From NCBI GenBank assembly GCA_950022655.1, contig OX465584.1, positions 30,818,988-30,882,987 on the forward strand: DNA of 64,000 bases. The letters are read 5' to 3'. This stretch comes from Alentia gelatinosa. Lineage: Eukaryota > Annelida > Polychaeta > Phyllodocida > Polynoidae. Both the position numbers and the translations under genes were made by a program. The notes below the pieces were generated by a model, which did not search any database, was not told the origin of the DNA, and saw only the letters and a list, made by a program, of their open reading frames with translations. Shown here piece after piece: positions 48,101 to 61,336 of this stretch; positions within the stretch are counted from its first letter, which is position 1; every line of letters begins with the position of its first letter.

Positions 48101-51100
48101 CTCGCTGAGACACACAGTGTTCGTTGCTTCACCCATGCAGTGATGTGCACTGTGCTGAGATTGGAGCACTCACCATGGAGTCCTGGCCTACCGGCATGTG
48201 CATGTGGAAGTCCTTGATGGAGCTCAGCAGGAAGGGAATGCGCTGGTCCAGGACCTGTAAACGATATAGAAGACACATCGAGGTTATTTCTTCCAGTCAC
48301 TTGATATATTAAATCGGAGTAATTATTATGTTAACAGCTGGTAGCCTTTGCATAACACCCAGGACCCATTGACTGTAAAATATAATGTCTTTTGAACTTT
48401 TCATGCCACAGGATACCTGTGATACTGAAATATACAATGTGTATTTTACACAGCATATTGTCCATGGTCGCTAGTTATATAAGAAGCATACAAACTACCT
48501 ATCATGGATGAGAATGGAATTATGGAGGGGGGGGGGGGGGCACAAAAATATATCGGCGGGGCCATGGGGGCGGGGGCTCCTGGAATTTGAGCAATTTCTA
48601 GTGCATTTCAGGGCATTGTTGAGAATTTCTAAAATATCAGTGGTGTATTTCTCCTACCCCCCCCCCCTGATTTTGGTTGCTTTTGCACTTATTCTATGTT
48701 TAAGTCTATAGCAATCCCCATAAAGCTGCAGAACCTATTTTGCTTCATTCATGGGTTAGAGAGAAATTAAATGGAGAATAGTTACTTACATCGAGTAGAG
48801 CCTCCTGTGCCAGAGACCTGAAGGAGAGCAGCACCCCGATGATGGTCATCCGCTGAAGGACATTGTCCACATCTGAAAGATGCACCGTACACCCAGAATT
48901 AACCCACACCCCTCAGACAGGCTCTTACCGCACCAATGACTCACACAGCAACATCTTCGCTTCTTTTCAGGTAGTAAGCACAGGCAGCTAGAGTTAATTA
49001 TCATTTTTCTTGGGTGTCATTTCTGTGGAGCTTTAGTGAGGGTATCATCAATTGAACTATTTTCATTATCAATACTGCCATAAATTCTCATACTATTTGC
49101 AAATACGAGCCTGGAAATTATCAATTTAAAATTATTTTCCCTGTTACATTTTTGATAACATGCTATTATAAAGAAGATATAACTTATCACTTCTTTAGTG
49201 TAACATTGTCACCATTCTAAAAACTTTTTAAAAAATAGAAGGACATCTGTATTGCCTCCATTTCCGCACATAAAGGTTCCATATTATGCAGCCATTGGTC
49301 TGACACCCGGCGTACAGATATCGAGGACGATACTAGGAAAGTTCATCAATAAATCAACATCAGGTGTTATCTTGCGAGGCTGCACGTATTGTGGACACTT
49401 TACATGCACACTTGATATCGGAGTTAAATTTACAAACTATAAATAAACTTCGTTCACTGACTAAGAAGGTTTACCATACTATATTTGTCAACATTGTATT
49501 CACAGAAAGAAGTAAATTCATAAATCGCTGATGTAATTCTGCTATCAACGTTCCTTTTCTCCAAGCAAAGGGACGTGTTTATCTTCACAATATTTTAACA
49601 TGCTTTTAAATAACATCAAGACATGCCGGCAGACTGAAGCCTCACAGCGAAAAAATAAATAAAATGGTAATCATGATAATAAACATAACCAGTCTTAGAA
49701 GCATAAAATCAAATGACACCACATGCAGTGTTCTTTTGCCGTGAGATAATGAATTTTAAACAAAATAATTCAAAATTCACAGATCATTGAATCAATAAAT
49801 ACGTTGACTAACATATATCATCGACTTTTTATTTGTACATACTCAATACTTCAATAGTATTAGGCGGTACTAATGGAGTACAGTACATTGAGGATAAAAC
49901 TATGAGTCCTCTGCCATATGTGACGTGTTAGTATCATCACTAAATTTTGTAATTATACTGATACATTATTCAAAACAAGCAGTTGTCTTTCGGGAAAAGT
50001 TTCAAATGTAAAGTAGAGGAAAAGATGTTAATCTACTTTCAAAGATACCAAAATATCTATTTTTTTTCAAATAGTAATTCAAATAACTCTTTAAGTGGGA
50101 ATTTCAATTACAAACTGTACTTTCATACATTATATGAACATCGTTTGATTTCGACCTTAGTTTTTTTTATCGAACGACACAAAGAGTAGTTCCTAAAAAG
50201 ATTTCATCTGAAAAGGAAGAGCACTATGATGCAAGCCGCCGCATCCTCTGAAATCCAAAGGGGAACTAGGCCTCCTTGCCATTGTAAAGTCTCCGATCAC
50301 TCGGTGTTTGGAGTCCGTGAACATAAGCCAGGTCAGAACAGTGGGCAATAAACGAAACGCGAAATGAAGAAAAGTAGCAAGGATGAGGCAGAAACAAGGG
50401 TAGGGCGAGAAAACGTGGCAGCAGAACACAGAGGGTGTAGGGGGCGGAGGGGCGGAGACCGAGAGCGTAGACCAGGCGATAATAGGGGGCCTGCAGCGTC
50501 TGCCCGTATCTTATCCAGGTATCTGCGACTTTCACGCACACAGATGTTTGCTCTTGTCCTTAGGTCTACTTCAATGCAGCCTTTGGCGACGTAGAAAATA
50601 GGGCGAACGAGGGTTCTGAGCTGTGACGTCACTACTTTATATCTATTTCTCAGAACTTTCTTATCAATAGGTCACTGATGAATTTGGAATAAGGCAACAT
50701 TAGCTCAGATAAGGCATTTTGTCTAATGTCACATTTAATAACAATCTCAAAATTTAAAGAAAGACCGTGGGATGAACATGCATTTGAAGTGATTAAATAA
50801 AGATATATACATTAAAGCAAATGAAATAAACCTGTTGGAAAGGATAGAACGATAGAGAGGTGTTCTTTAAGGTTTTCGCATATTCCGCTGGTGAATTCTT
50901 CAGAAAAACTCTGCCAACCGGAAACCAGCTTTGCTCCCAGACGCCAACGCAGGTCACGTGATATGCCGTGAGAGACCACGTGATATACCCAGGAAGGTCA
51001 CGTGAGACCATGTGATGCACCTGGGGAAGTCACATGATATGACGTGAGACCACGGAACACGCACAAACGTCACGTGGTACAATAAGAAATCACGTGATTG

Positions 51101-54100
51101 GACGCAGTGACGTCAGCAAGTCAGTGACACGTGTCTGGGACACACGAGGTGGTACGGGTAGGTGGATGGGCAGGAGGCAGGTAAAGAGAGAAAGCTTACT
51201 CTGGATCATCCTCGGCTCTGAGAAGACGAAAAAGTGGCATACAACACTGAGTCATGTGGATCATGTACATGTATGTATAATAAACATGGCGTAAAAAACC
51301 AAGCCGAGGCCTCCTAGTGCATGCACAAATAAAACCCTGATTGTGAGTGGAAACAACTGAGCAGATCCCAAGTTACAGTGAGTCCCTCCAACTCGGGACG
51401 TCAGCGACCTTAAGTCTGCTAGGTTTAGTATATTATATCTATGCCGGCATACAAGCGGAGAGACTACATGGATTAGTGACTTAATTTCACCTCGGTGTCA
51501 GCCAGGGCGCGGCCCTAGCAGACTTGTGAGCGGATTCAGATTGTTTACATATAAACCACTGAATTCTCAATACAGCGCCAGCCGTGGTGATGGAGCATTA
51601 GATACGTGCATTTGGATGTTTACTTTTTATCCATTTTAATGAGATCAACTACCATTAAAAAGCTACACAGTGACTGTTAATTCAAACATGATTTGTGAGA
51701 AATACACACGGAATAGGACTACCTACTCATGGACTGACTGTTGACTCAACAGGGACACACTAACTCACAGGAGTAGGCAGGCAATGTTGAGACCATGGTT
51801 TAAACTCTACAGTAAACTACCATATCTCTAACCACTGAAACCGTTCTGAGATCGGTGAAGGAGCAGTGCCTATCGGACCACAATCTAACACCTTACTCTG
51901 ACTACAAGAGAACAGGATGATGATGGAATGGACGAGAGGTATACACATGTGAAGACACATCACATTGTTCAATCTAAACCCACAGGGGAGACTCTCAATC
52001 CACGTCTGAACCCGTGAATCCTACTTGAGTATGATCTCTACTGGTCTACGGCCATCTTGAACCGCATGTAGGCTCTCTTTTTTAATATCCATGCATTTCT
52101 CAATACATTACTGTTGTGTGGCTACTTTCAACACACAATCTCCTGTGCACTGCGCCAGAGACAGCACATGGGACCAGAACGGTGCAGATGCGCAACACTG
52201 CACAGAGGAAGGTCTCGCAAACCAACAAATGTCAAACAAACCAAATTAGTGTCACACACACACACAAAAAAAAGAAGATTTTCCCATGTGTAGGTGTCTT
52301 ATGTTTGTAACAAATTCCACTGAAACTGAGAATTGTAATTTGGAATGTTGATCGAAAGAGATTTTTTTTGAGGAGCTGGAGATGAAATTTCTAAAACAAA
52401 TACATTTTATCATTTTTAGACACGAATAATAATTTTGAATTCTGTCTAATTCTTCGCTCAATGAATTCTCATGAGTCATGATTGTGATTTTACATGAAGT
52501 AGCGGCTGACTGGTGATACTTCAGGAGATCTAATTTGAAACTATCTACCAAATGACAGCAAAAACGGTGTATTTCTAGAGAATACCTGAAATAACTATTA
52601 AGAGTATTGGAGATCAAATGAAACCCAGGTGAGAGAAAGATTGTGCACTGAGAGCTACTGATGGGGAGGTGAGAAAAAAGAGACAGAGAGGCAGCGATGG
52701 CATTGAGATGAAACCCAACAGTTGTCTATAGAGGGGGAATGATACTCTGATGCACGATACTCTCGAGCAAAGAGATAGATGACAATATCTGAATACGTTC
52801 TCGAGATACAAGACAATGGTAGTTCTTTTCTCATGGACTACATGTTGGGTAGTTCCTCACTAGACTGAGACTATGACGTCACTGGGTTGTCCTAGTACTG
52901 AACCTATTTATACTTCATGCAATATCAAGATGGCGGACCACTAAACTATTCAATACTCAAAGTATTGACGACGCTTGGCGAAATAGCAGATTCTGCCACA
53001 ACATGGATAGACAACACACACTACAACTCAATAAACACTTAACGACACTAGTTGAGACAATAATAAAAAAATATATATATTTGCTCTAGTTAAAATAATT
53101 ATGGTGGCTGACCTTGCATTGTTCCTTCTGAATAAAAATTGAAAGCGGCATAATTATTACGAACTCGTTAATTACCACAGACCTGCACCCTGCAGTCCAA
53201 AGCTTGCTGCTCTGTTCTGGGACAAATAGTCGAAGAAAAACATTGCCGACCAAAATTGTATAAAATGCTGGGGATGTTGGTTGGCTACGCGCTATGCCTT
53301 GCCTTCTTCCTAGCTTGTCGGACTAGTTCTAGTGGCACGTGAGTGTCAATGAGCTCATGCTGGAAATGAAATGTTGATGAGTAACAAGAGTGGACCGGCC
53401 TAGTTAGCTCTAGTCTACGCCTCTATTTACTAACTAACAAAAATACCAATTTCACAAAGAGAACTCTTTGCGGTTCACAACACCACCGTTAAGATAAACC
53501 ACTACTATGTCTGGTGCAAATATTAAACATCTAATTAAGAAATCTAAAAGAAAATTAGCAACGTTGCAAATATTGTAAAGATGTAAGTATTGTTTTCGTG
53601 TCTGGGGGAACCAGAACTCAGGAGTATAAAGCCACGAATGTGATAAAGCACATTTATTTGGTTTTATTCAGAACTTATTTTATCTTTAAGAATTGAGACA
53701 GGTGCTTACTTTGCAGGCGTCGGAAGAGCTCCCTCATTTGTTCCGGGCGATCGAAGTTAGTTCGCAAAGCCGTCAGGATATCTTTGTTTTGAATCACAAG
53801 TTTCTGGAATGAAATATGGCGAGACTAAAACAAGGCAAAACAGAAAAATATCTACAATTCAAAGTGGCTTGATGTTATCTATGCCATAGCAACGGCAAGA
53901 TCGTATCTATGAGATGAGGATAACAAATAAACAGGAAGCACAGCGACCCGGTGATACATCTAAGCATAGATCCTCGTCACATGATCGGGTGTATACCCAC
54001 CACAATCTCACCATCTCCCAACCAGCTCGGAATTGGCCGTTTTAACACGCGATAGGTCACTCTGCAGCGGAATTTGCATACATTCTCTGCCAGAATGTAG

Positions 54101-57100
54101 GGTTTGAATTCTATGCCAGCATGAAGGGCAGACTTTATATATCAAAATGAAGGGCGTACATTATATGTTAAATGAATGACACTCAAACGTATTTGAAAAC
54201 TGCGTAGTCCATTTAACAGTCTATTTATATGAGAACATATGAGAAGTGGATTGACTGGGGTAGGGGGGGGGGGGGATTGTTTGTTTGGGTAGATTAACGT
54301 CCAATTTTGTTTAAATTAGCGTTGGGGAGGGGGTGCACTAGAGATAAAAAAATGCCTACTGCAGTGGTAATACAGTGGCCTCCTGGTGTTAAATTCACAG
54401 CTGGTGGTGGAGAGACTCCTCACCTTGAGCTCCTCTACCTGCGAGGAGATGTGCCACATGAGGCGCTCACTCATGTACTTCATCCCGTACGGCCCGATCA
54501 GCTCTGCCAGGGCGCGAAGCTCTGCGCGTAAAACCAGAAAGTCACCATTTAGTCAATAATATCATTCAAAATACTAACTGTGAATAAACTATGGTGTAAT
54601 GGGAGATTGAGGAATGTACCTCTGCCTGTAATCAGTAAATTTGAGAGAATGCTATCAGACTAACTGAGAAAGGAGTTTATCAATAAGCGGCTACTCCGCT
54701 AGGGAAAGAGTTTATCTATACAGTGCTCCGTTTTGTTACGTATGAATTCTCAGATTTATAGCTGTTTAGGTTTTGGTATAAAACTAAGGCATCGTTAGAA
54801 CTTACAGATGAGGTCTATATAGTGCTTTACCTAGTGTTATATAAATTCTCTAATTTACAGTTCATCCATTGCCGCTTTATTAGACAATTTGGAGGTTGGG
54901 GTAATACTTACCCATCAGGTCTGCATACTCCTCAGCGTTGAAGGGCAGTTGACCCTCGGACGACAGACTGATGAAAGCTTTGTGGTTGGGTGAGTAGACG
55001 ATGTGACCGGCACTCACCCGCCGCAGCAACACCTCCAGGTACCTGAGATCAACGTCACAGCCAGACATTGCATCATCTAACATGGAATTGCACTTTATCT
55101 TAGCCTGGTATAAACGTCCACAGGCTTAACATTACGAACAGGCTTGCGAGAACGGTGACTCGTTCTCAACGGGTGATAAAAAGATGAATATTTCCAGGCT
55201 AAGATAAAATCAGAAACATATTCGTGCTTGGTCTGAGTCCCTGTTCACCATCTCGTTTGGTGCGCTTCAGAATATTCACTCGGCTATCGCCTCGTTCATA
55301 TTACTGAGCACTCCAAACTCGATGGCGAACGAGGACACAGACCAAACACTCATCAATTTCCTTTTTAATCCTATATTAATGGCGTGGTATACCAAGGATG
55401 ACTAGCTGCTAACGCTAACACAGGCAATTCCTTATACGAATTCTTTTTTTCACCACACTTAGCTCAAAAGGGACCAGCGGGTTAAAAAAAGAGAAAGCAT
55501 CCCGCCCCTCCCCTCCCAAAAAGTAAACCGAACTTTTCTATATAGTATTTGTCGTCCACCTCCAAGAGTTTCTCCAATATCTATAATTCAGGAGACTCTG
55601 GCTATTATAAATATGATGTCCCTATAGATACATCTAATGTTGCTTTCATTTGGACGATTTTGGGGTTAGATGAAAAAAACAATGAAAATTGTACAGGTAA
55701 TAAAACATTTTCATGATAGATGTAGGTATATTTCGAGCAGACGGCATTGTACCACTGAGTGTAGTTCGAGGTGATGGTCTTGTCGCCACTAAAGCTGTCT
55801 GTCGGCTGGGTCTGCTGCGGGAGCACGTTGTTGAAGACGCGTGATATGTCGATGTGTACTGTCAATGAGAAGGAGAACACGCTTAGAGACGAAGCTTACA
55901 GTGACAGCCACTCATACAGCTGAGACAGAATCTCCGAACTTGGTCGCGTAACCCATGTTCACACAAGTCCAACTTGTTTAACTATGTATGAAAGAAAAGT
56001 AATTTTTTAGTGAAGTTCCTTGAAAACAGCTTCGAGCTCACTTAAGCGGTAGCTGCCAAAAAGATGCACCATAGTCTTTATTCATATATAAAGATACCAT
56101 ATAACTTAATATAATCCATTTTTAGAGTCAGTGAATTTTATCGGTTTTAATCGCTCACATTAGCTCAGTAAACGTATTTGAAGTATCAAAATGTATATAT
56201 GCATAGGTTGATAGTGCACTATCCACCACTATTGACCGCAAAGACCCTATAGCTTTGAAGGGTAGTACAGTGGTTAATAAAAAGACTTCACAGACAAATA
56301 TATTTCTTACCGTAGTTCTCAATACTTTGGAGGACATTCATGATGGCCTTGGCACTGTTGAGGAGTTCAGATGGCTTGGCAATCTCATTTGTTTCAGGGT
56401 TATACATCATCATTCCCGATAGAGCTCTGCAGGGAAACAAGTCCGACATAAGTGTACATACTTCTCTTGCCACACAAAGTTACGTGCATGACGGAATAAG
56501 ATAAAATGATACTGACACTTTATATGATACATCTTACAGATAAGGTATTAAAACTTGTACCTCTTGTATTGAAGGCCTATAAGTGGCTATTATTTTGTAC
56601 TCATATGTTACATCCTAGAGACTCGGAAGTACAACATATATCTCTGGTACCACGTATTGGTGTATGGAGGTTTGTGCTTGTACTGACGGCCAATAAGTTA
56701 CAATTATATGGTACGTATATATAATGTTTCGATGTATTATCAGTTATTATACCGGTATACTATATCTATCCACTAAATAGGTATGGTGGAAGACCGCTAT
56801 GTTATTGTACAGGCGAATCATATCAATTGAAAAAAAAGGAGAAAATGTAGAGACACGGTATTACAATGTAAATCTATCGTATTGTCAAAAGCCATGATCT
56901 GGGAGGAGGTTACATGTAAACAGTAGTCTTAACAATGTAATATACTGCAGTGCACTATACCAGTGCACCAGGGTATATAACTGCTATATACGCGGTACTT
57001 GTGTTACAAGTAGCAGGTACAGGCCACAGGGGCCCCGTCCATTAACACAGCAGTGAGCTACTCACTTGTTGAACCGTGCCTCCAGGTGCTGAGTGAAGAA

Positions 57101-60100
57101 CTCGCGCGGCACGAACCCGTGCTCCCACACAGTGATCACGGAGCAGTAGTTGATGGCGTAACAAAGCTCTGTCAGGGCCATGTGGAGTTTGTCCATCCTG
57201 ACAAAAGAGCAAGAAAGTTCGTCAACGTGGTTTGACATTGTAGGAACGGCCATGGTTGTATCACGGTGAGGTGGAATAAAGGAAGCAAACAGGGAAGCAT
57301 AGTGGTACAGCCGAGATTCCATCCCACATGGGCGCTATGCTGGAAACGTGTCACTGAGTCCTCCTAAAGTAACCCTCCAATAATTACAGGTGTGAATTTC
57401 AGGGATCCCTACTATATAATATATAGATCAATATAAAAACTGTCTATTTCTAGAAAAAAAAAACCAACATGTTATGTACTGTAAGGCAGGTGGAGCACAA
57501 CAGCTGAACTATTATCATATATATTCTTAATTACACTGTAAGAAAAATTAAATGACATTTTTTCATAGCAGACCGCTAACTTCCCTCGGCATGTAAATGG
57601 AAGAAGAGTTTCCGTAGACATACAAAAAGCTTCCTACCTTGTGAATTCCTCGCGATGTTTCCGTAAACTTTCTGTTCCGGGTTTCTCTGGTTCTTGAATG
57701 ATCTTATTTTTTCGCTCTTTATTTTTCTTGCGGTTTGCACTATGCGCAATCTGTGCTGCACAGTTCTTTGGTAGCAACTGGAACATAAGTAGGAGATTCA
57801 TGGAATATTTATCAAAACCATTTGCATACAGTGGTTTAGATGTTGATATTACACTCTTTACGAAACAAGGTTCATTTCATTTTTTTCAGTTCGTGAATAG
57901 ATAATGCATGGTAAGAGTAAGATAGGATTGCCCTATATCTGATGCAATTAAGATAATGATAGGCCAATATCTCTATCTGTACAGATTACGTAACGTAGAA
58001 CCCGACGTAAGGAAGATAATATTTCAACATCTCACAGCCTGTACAAAGTATGTGAGTGGAAGAGTTCTCAAAGACACTTGATATGTGACTGTCTGGCATA
58101 GATTCGGCAAATTGCTGACTCACCCTGTCGGCCAACATGCACTGCTCCTCACAGATGGCGGTGATGACCTGGTTGACCTCCTCCGACATCTCCTTGAGGA
58201 ACCAGTGTGCGTACTGCACTGATGTTGTGCCGATAGAATGCCGCTCCTCCGGACATAGCTCATGAGTGGCCTACCAATGGGGACAAGGGCAAACATGTAG
58301 GAAACGAAAATAATAAATCCATAACTTAATGGAGGCTCGTGCGGCAACTGAATTTTTGAAAGATAACTCCACACGAACAAGTACACTATCCGATCCACTA
58401 TTCGTTTGGTGTTGTTATGTTATGAAGAATATATGAGGCTTAATCGTACTTCTCGATCTCAGCTGGAAAACATGGAAAGGCTCACAACAGAGCTATCTAT
58501 ATCAGTTGAACTGAAAATACATATACATGACAAGAGTCTTTAACCATGGGAGAACTGAAGCATAAATGGAGTACCCAACAGAAGAACCGCATTTCAATTG
58601 AGTTGTATTTTTTTCAAGAACCATAGTTACATTGAGGTGTTTCGTGCTTACCTGCATGAAGTGCGAGCACACCATGGGGAAGGCAATGCTGTAGCGGTGC
58701 TGTGCTGGGAACTCCATGCACTGTTTGAATTGATGCTCGAAGATGGACGTGTAGAAGCTAAAAGAATGATCAACAGTAAATATCATTACAAACTACAGTT
58801 CAATGTTCAAATAATTTTTGTTTTTCCATGTTAGATATCGTGAACTTGGCCAAGGGGAATATGTCTTTTCTTCAAAAGGATTAAAAAAAACTGGGATCAA
58901 CTTGAAATTTATGAAAGAGCAACGTGTAAATACGAAATACTTTCAAATATCTTTGGATCATTTATAAGTTTTACCAATATGTCACTTTCTATGTTGAAGA
59001 CATTATGCAGAGAATAAAAAGGTCGTATTTCCATAGGCAAATACCACTAAAAGCAGAAAGATGTAGTGAGTAAGGTACCAGTAGATGGAGAGATCCGAGG
59101 TCTCTATGAGCATCTCGTCCAGGTAGTCCACCATCTTGGTGTGGAAGATGACGGTGTTCATGTGTTTGGACAGGTCCTTGTGGTCTTTGATGAGCAGTTG
59201 GGCTTTGGCCGTGCTCGTGTAGGCCTGAAGCCGGAACCAGTCCAGCCTCAGCCCGCGGAAGTCAAACAGCTCGTTTTCCTCAACTACCAAAACAAGAAAC
59301 CAATTAACAAGACGTGGCAAAAACTAAATGCAAGCTGATGCTGACTCTTTGTCGTCACACGCATGTAGGGAACTGCTATGAATAAAGTCAGTGGAAAATG
59401 AAGTCCCGTATTTGATAAGTATCTGTTTAATATTCACGTTGTGTGTTACATGGAATACCAGATATTCTTTCAAGGGTATTTCAGATCTGATGAAATGAAA
59501 TCCAACATGGTTTAACAGGTCAGAACTCTCTCAGAAAAAGGTATATATTACATCTCGGCATTAACACTACAGTGTGCTAATAACGACTGGGATTCATCAG
59601 AAAGGGACGTAGTTTCTCTTTTTTTTTCTGATAATTTATTTTACAATATAATTTATTTTACAATTTGTCTGTGTATGCTACCATGGACATACAACTCTCT
59701 ACACTGTCCATGATGATACACATATTGCACCTTACGGTTTCATTGTTTAATGAAAATAAGTCGTGGGGTCATAAAGTAGCAGGCATGAGATAAACAAATA
59801 TGGAAAAGGGTGACGGGGATTTAGAGGCATGCATTTTTAGCTGTTATAAGTGAATTTCTGGCCTTAGTTGAGAACTAAAATAGCACTTTTTATTTTCAAC
59901 TTATTTTCTCCGCGGATTTACATTGCTTTTAAGAATGACCCTTGGAATGTCACAAAGCTGGGAATTTCGGAGAATACCGGGGAAATGCGCCGTAACAATA
60001 CACTATAGCTGACCTTGTTTAACGGCGACAGACGCGATGCCGTTGTAGAAAGACGAGAGGATCATCGACTCATCCTCTGGACATACGTTCAGGTTCTGGA

Positions 60101-61336
60101 TCATCTGGTTGAGCACCACCGAGTCGTAGCCTGCCAGGTACTGCACGTAGTAACGCTGCATTACCTGGTTGTACTTCTTCACCAACGCTGAATACGCAAC
60201 AGAGAGAGACTACAATCAGATACATGCATACATAGGAAAATATGAGTAGTTATCTGTGGGTTGTGACAGAAGTGAACACGAGATGACGTGTCCACCGATC
60301 GGGAAAAACGACAACAATGTGATAACAACCATATAAAGAGCTCCTTCCAGCTTCTAGACGTAGCGAACACTGAGTACCCACTGATGGTGTGTAATCTCCT
60401 GTGTAATCTGCATGTACTATGAACAGAATTGTATTCGGCACAAAGGTGAGAAGAATTTTGATATTTGTTCCCCGATTCCCTTAGGAAAACAAAGGTTATA
60501 GAACTTTGAATTATTTTCCTTCAACAAATAAAATAGAAATACCCAAATCGGCCCTAAGCCCCAAGCAAGTCATTGGTATTGTCTTTTGGTACGACAAAAA
60601 CAAAGTCTTGTTAAAATCCCGCTATACAGCTAGCAGTGTTAGAGCGTCGTGCTAATAAAAGGGAGTCGTATTATGGTTCATAAAAACTCAGTTGCATTTT
60701 ATGCCTTAGATGAAACACCTAACCACGTCCACACTACTATTTGCATTTTAATTGTGCTTTGATTTTTTAAACTCAAGTTCCATCCTTCCTTATAAAATCA
60801 CAATAAGACTGATAATATTCCAGTATCCGTGCATATCTCATGAAAAAGAACTGAAGTCTTACCTCTCAACTCCTCCACATGGAACAACAACTCTGGTATT
60901 TGCCTGTCAACGAATTCTTCATGGTGCCACTTGACGTTGGCCTTTCTGGGAGGCGGGTTGTCGTAGTGTCGTAACAACCAGTTAAACTCATCCCTCGCTA
61001 GTGACAGTGCCATGAAGACATACAGGGCTTTCGGGCCAAGCAGGCCTGGTTGGTCCGAGAAGACCAGTGCAAGTTCGCGAAGAGCAGTGCGAAGGAATTT
61101 TCTCTTTTCTCGATGAATCTGAGGACTGTTGACAAAGTAAGCAAAAGGTCATTAATGCTCAGTGAAACTGCTACATGCTACAATGTCCAGTTTGCTTTTT
61201 TTTCCCCGAAACTTATTTTATACACCACTTTGTAGTGAAAAATGAAACAGGAAGAATAAAGCCGAAGAAGTAGACTCACGTAGACGCAACAGCTTGCTGA
61301 TACCAGTCCTTCACCTCAGACACACGCTTGCTGTAT
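39158..61336 (-). CDS. NCKAP1: NCKAP1 / Hem / Kette (WAVE regulatory complex subunit), 5' part off window
   Basis: Scaffold subunit that, with CYFIP, holds WAVE, ABI and HSPC300 and couples Rac to Arp2/3 actin assembly at the membrane. Exons (minus strand, transcript order): 61336-61280, 61125-60863, 60187-60014, 59283-59079, 58757-58652, 58270-58124, 57777-57638, 57197-57066, 56426-56311, 55858-55753, 55042-54912, 54521-54424, 53803-53710, 48872-48790, 48254-48174, 43370-43286, 42730-42620, 42298-42186, 40437-40348, 39259-39158. All join in phase: 810 codons plus TGA. Recognisable stretches include [114 protein letters not shown] and the C-terminal [20 protein letters not shown], which match NCKAP1 end to end. 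With a normal length near 1,125, about 320 N-terminal residues are missing to the right. One intron uses a GC donor. Confidence 0.97.
41300..41693. mobile_element. MITE-like insertion with 17-bp inverted ends
   Basis: Perfect inverted ends TATTTATTACCCACCAA (41300-41316) and its complement (41677-41693) bracket about 390 bp that lack the minisatellite unit. No target duplication was resolved and no transposase is present. Confidence 0.6.
41948..42091. repeat. Palindromic hairpin element (c)
   Basis: Arms of about 65 nt, roughly 80% matched (AAACCCACGAGATGGAAATA against the complement of its partner), with loop GAAGCGAAGCTGAG. Followed by GATTTTATCTC. Inserted in the minisatellite about 95 bp from an NCKAP1 splice donor. 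Confidence 0.8.
43060..43270. repeat. Weak tandem repeat beside an NCKAP1 exon
   Basis: Degenerate units of about 40 bp containing ATTCCCT and TATAGGTTG-like words, ending close to the GC splice donor at 43285. Confidence 0.45.
46435..46545 (-). mobile_element. tRNA-derived SINE head (Thr-like)
   Basis: Minus strand: a good A box in GCTCAGTGATTAGGGCACTG, an anticodon-arm-like CTGGG...CCCAG with AGT in the loop, and a B box-like GCGTTTGAGTCGC. The acceptor stem does not close, and a non-tRNA tail (CAGCTACCTTTCTTCATCAC) follows. This fits a tRNA-derived SINE better than a working tRNA gene. Confidence 0.6.
47430..47960. repeat. Imperfect TGTCACAGTGAC repeat region
   Basis: About a dozen copies of the near-palindrome TGTCAC(A/G)GTGACTGT and variants at irregular 20-35-bp spacing over 47430-47650, with three more at 47905-47955. 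Confidence 0.7.
50955..51133. promoter_or_regulatory. Cluster of six CACGTG E-boxes
   Basis: CACGTG at 50955, 50977, 50999, 51071, 51091 and 51128, mostly within TCACGTGA/G contexts, plus CATGTG, CACATG and two GACGTCA/GACGTGA words. Units repeat at about 20-22 bp at first, so it is partly a tandem array. Could bind bHLH-ZIP factors (USF, MITF/TFE, Myc/Max) or be a plain repeat. Confidence 0.5.
53265..53338 (+). CDS. Possible first exon of a secreted protein (antisense to NCKAP1)
   Basis: ATG at 53265 opens 24 codons plus 2 nt with a signal-peptide-like run ([12 protein letters not shown]) and ends at a consensus donor GTGAGT (53339). Lies on the plus strand in an NCKAP1 intron. No following exon was identified, so this may be chance. 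Confidence 0.25.
55095..55207. repeat. Palindromic hairpin element (d)
   Basis: Ends TTATCTTAGCCTGG and CCAGGCTAAGATAA are perfect inverted 14-mers with further internal matches. Followed by AAATCAGAAAC. Confidence 0.75.
55225..55349. repeat. Palindromic hairpin element (e)
   Basis: Arms of about 40 nt (CTTGGTCTGAGTCCCTGTTC... against its complement at 55309-55349), about 80% matched, with central CTCGGCTATCGCCTCG. Immediately next to hairpin (d). Confidence 0.8.

Larger units (their letters stand above)
43371..48173. other. NCKAP1 intron, 4.8 kb
   Basis: No exon supported. Contains a GC-richer block at 45300-45530 with overlapping ORFs but no family features, the tRNA-like SINE near 46440-46540 and the TGTCACAGTGAC repeat at 47430-47960. 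Confidence 0.6.
48873..53709. other. NCKAP1 intron, 4.8 kb
   Basis: No NCKAP1 exon supported. Contains a CpG-richer segment at 50200-50640, the CACGTG cluster at 50955-51133 and a possible plus-strand signal-peptide exon at 53265-53338. Confidence 0.55.

Noticed and set aside
50193..50632. Minus-strand ORFs of 78-99 aa
   Set aside because: Three overlapping frames are open, no motif seen, and it does not fit NCKAP1 between its flanking exons. Kept only as a CpG-richer region.
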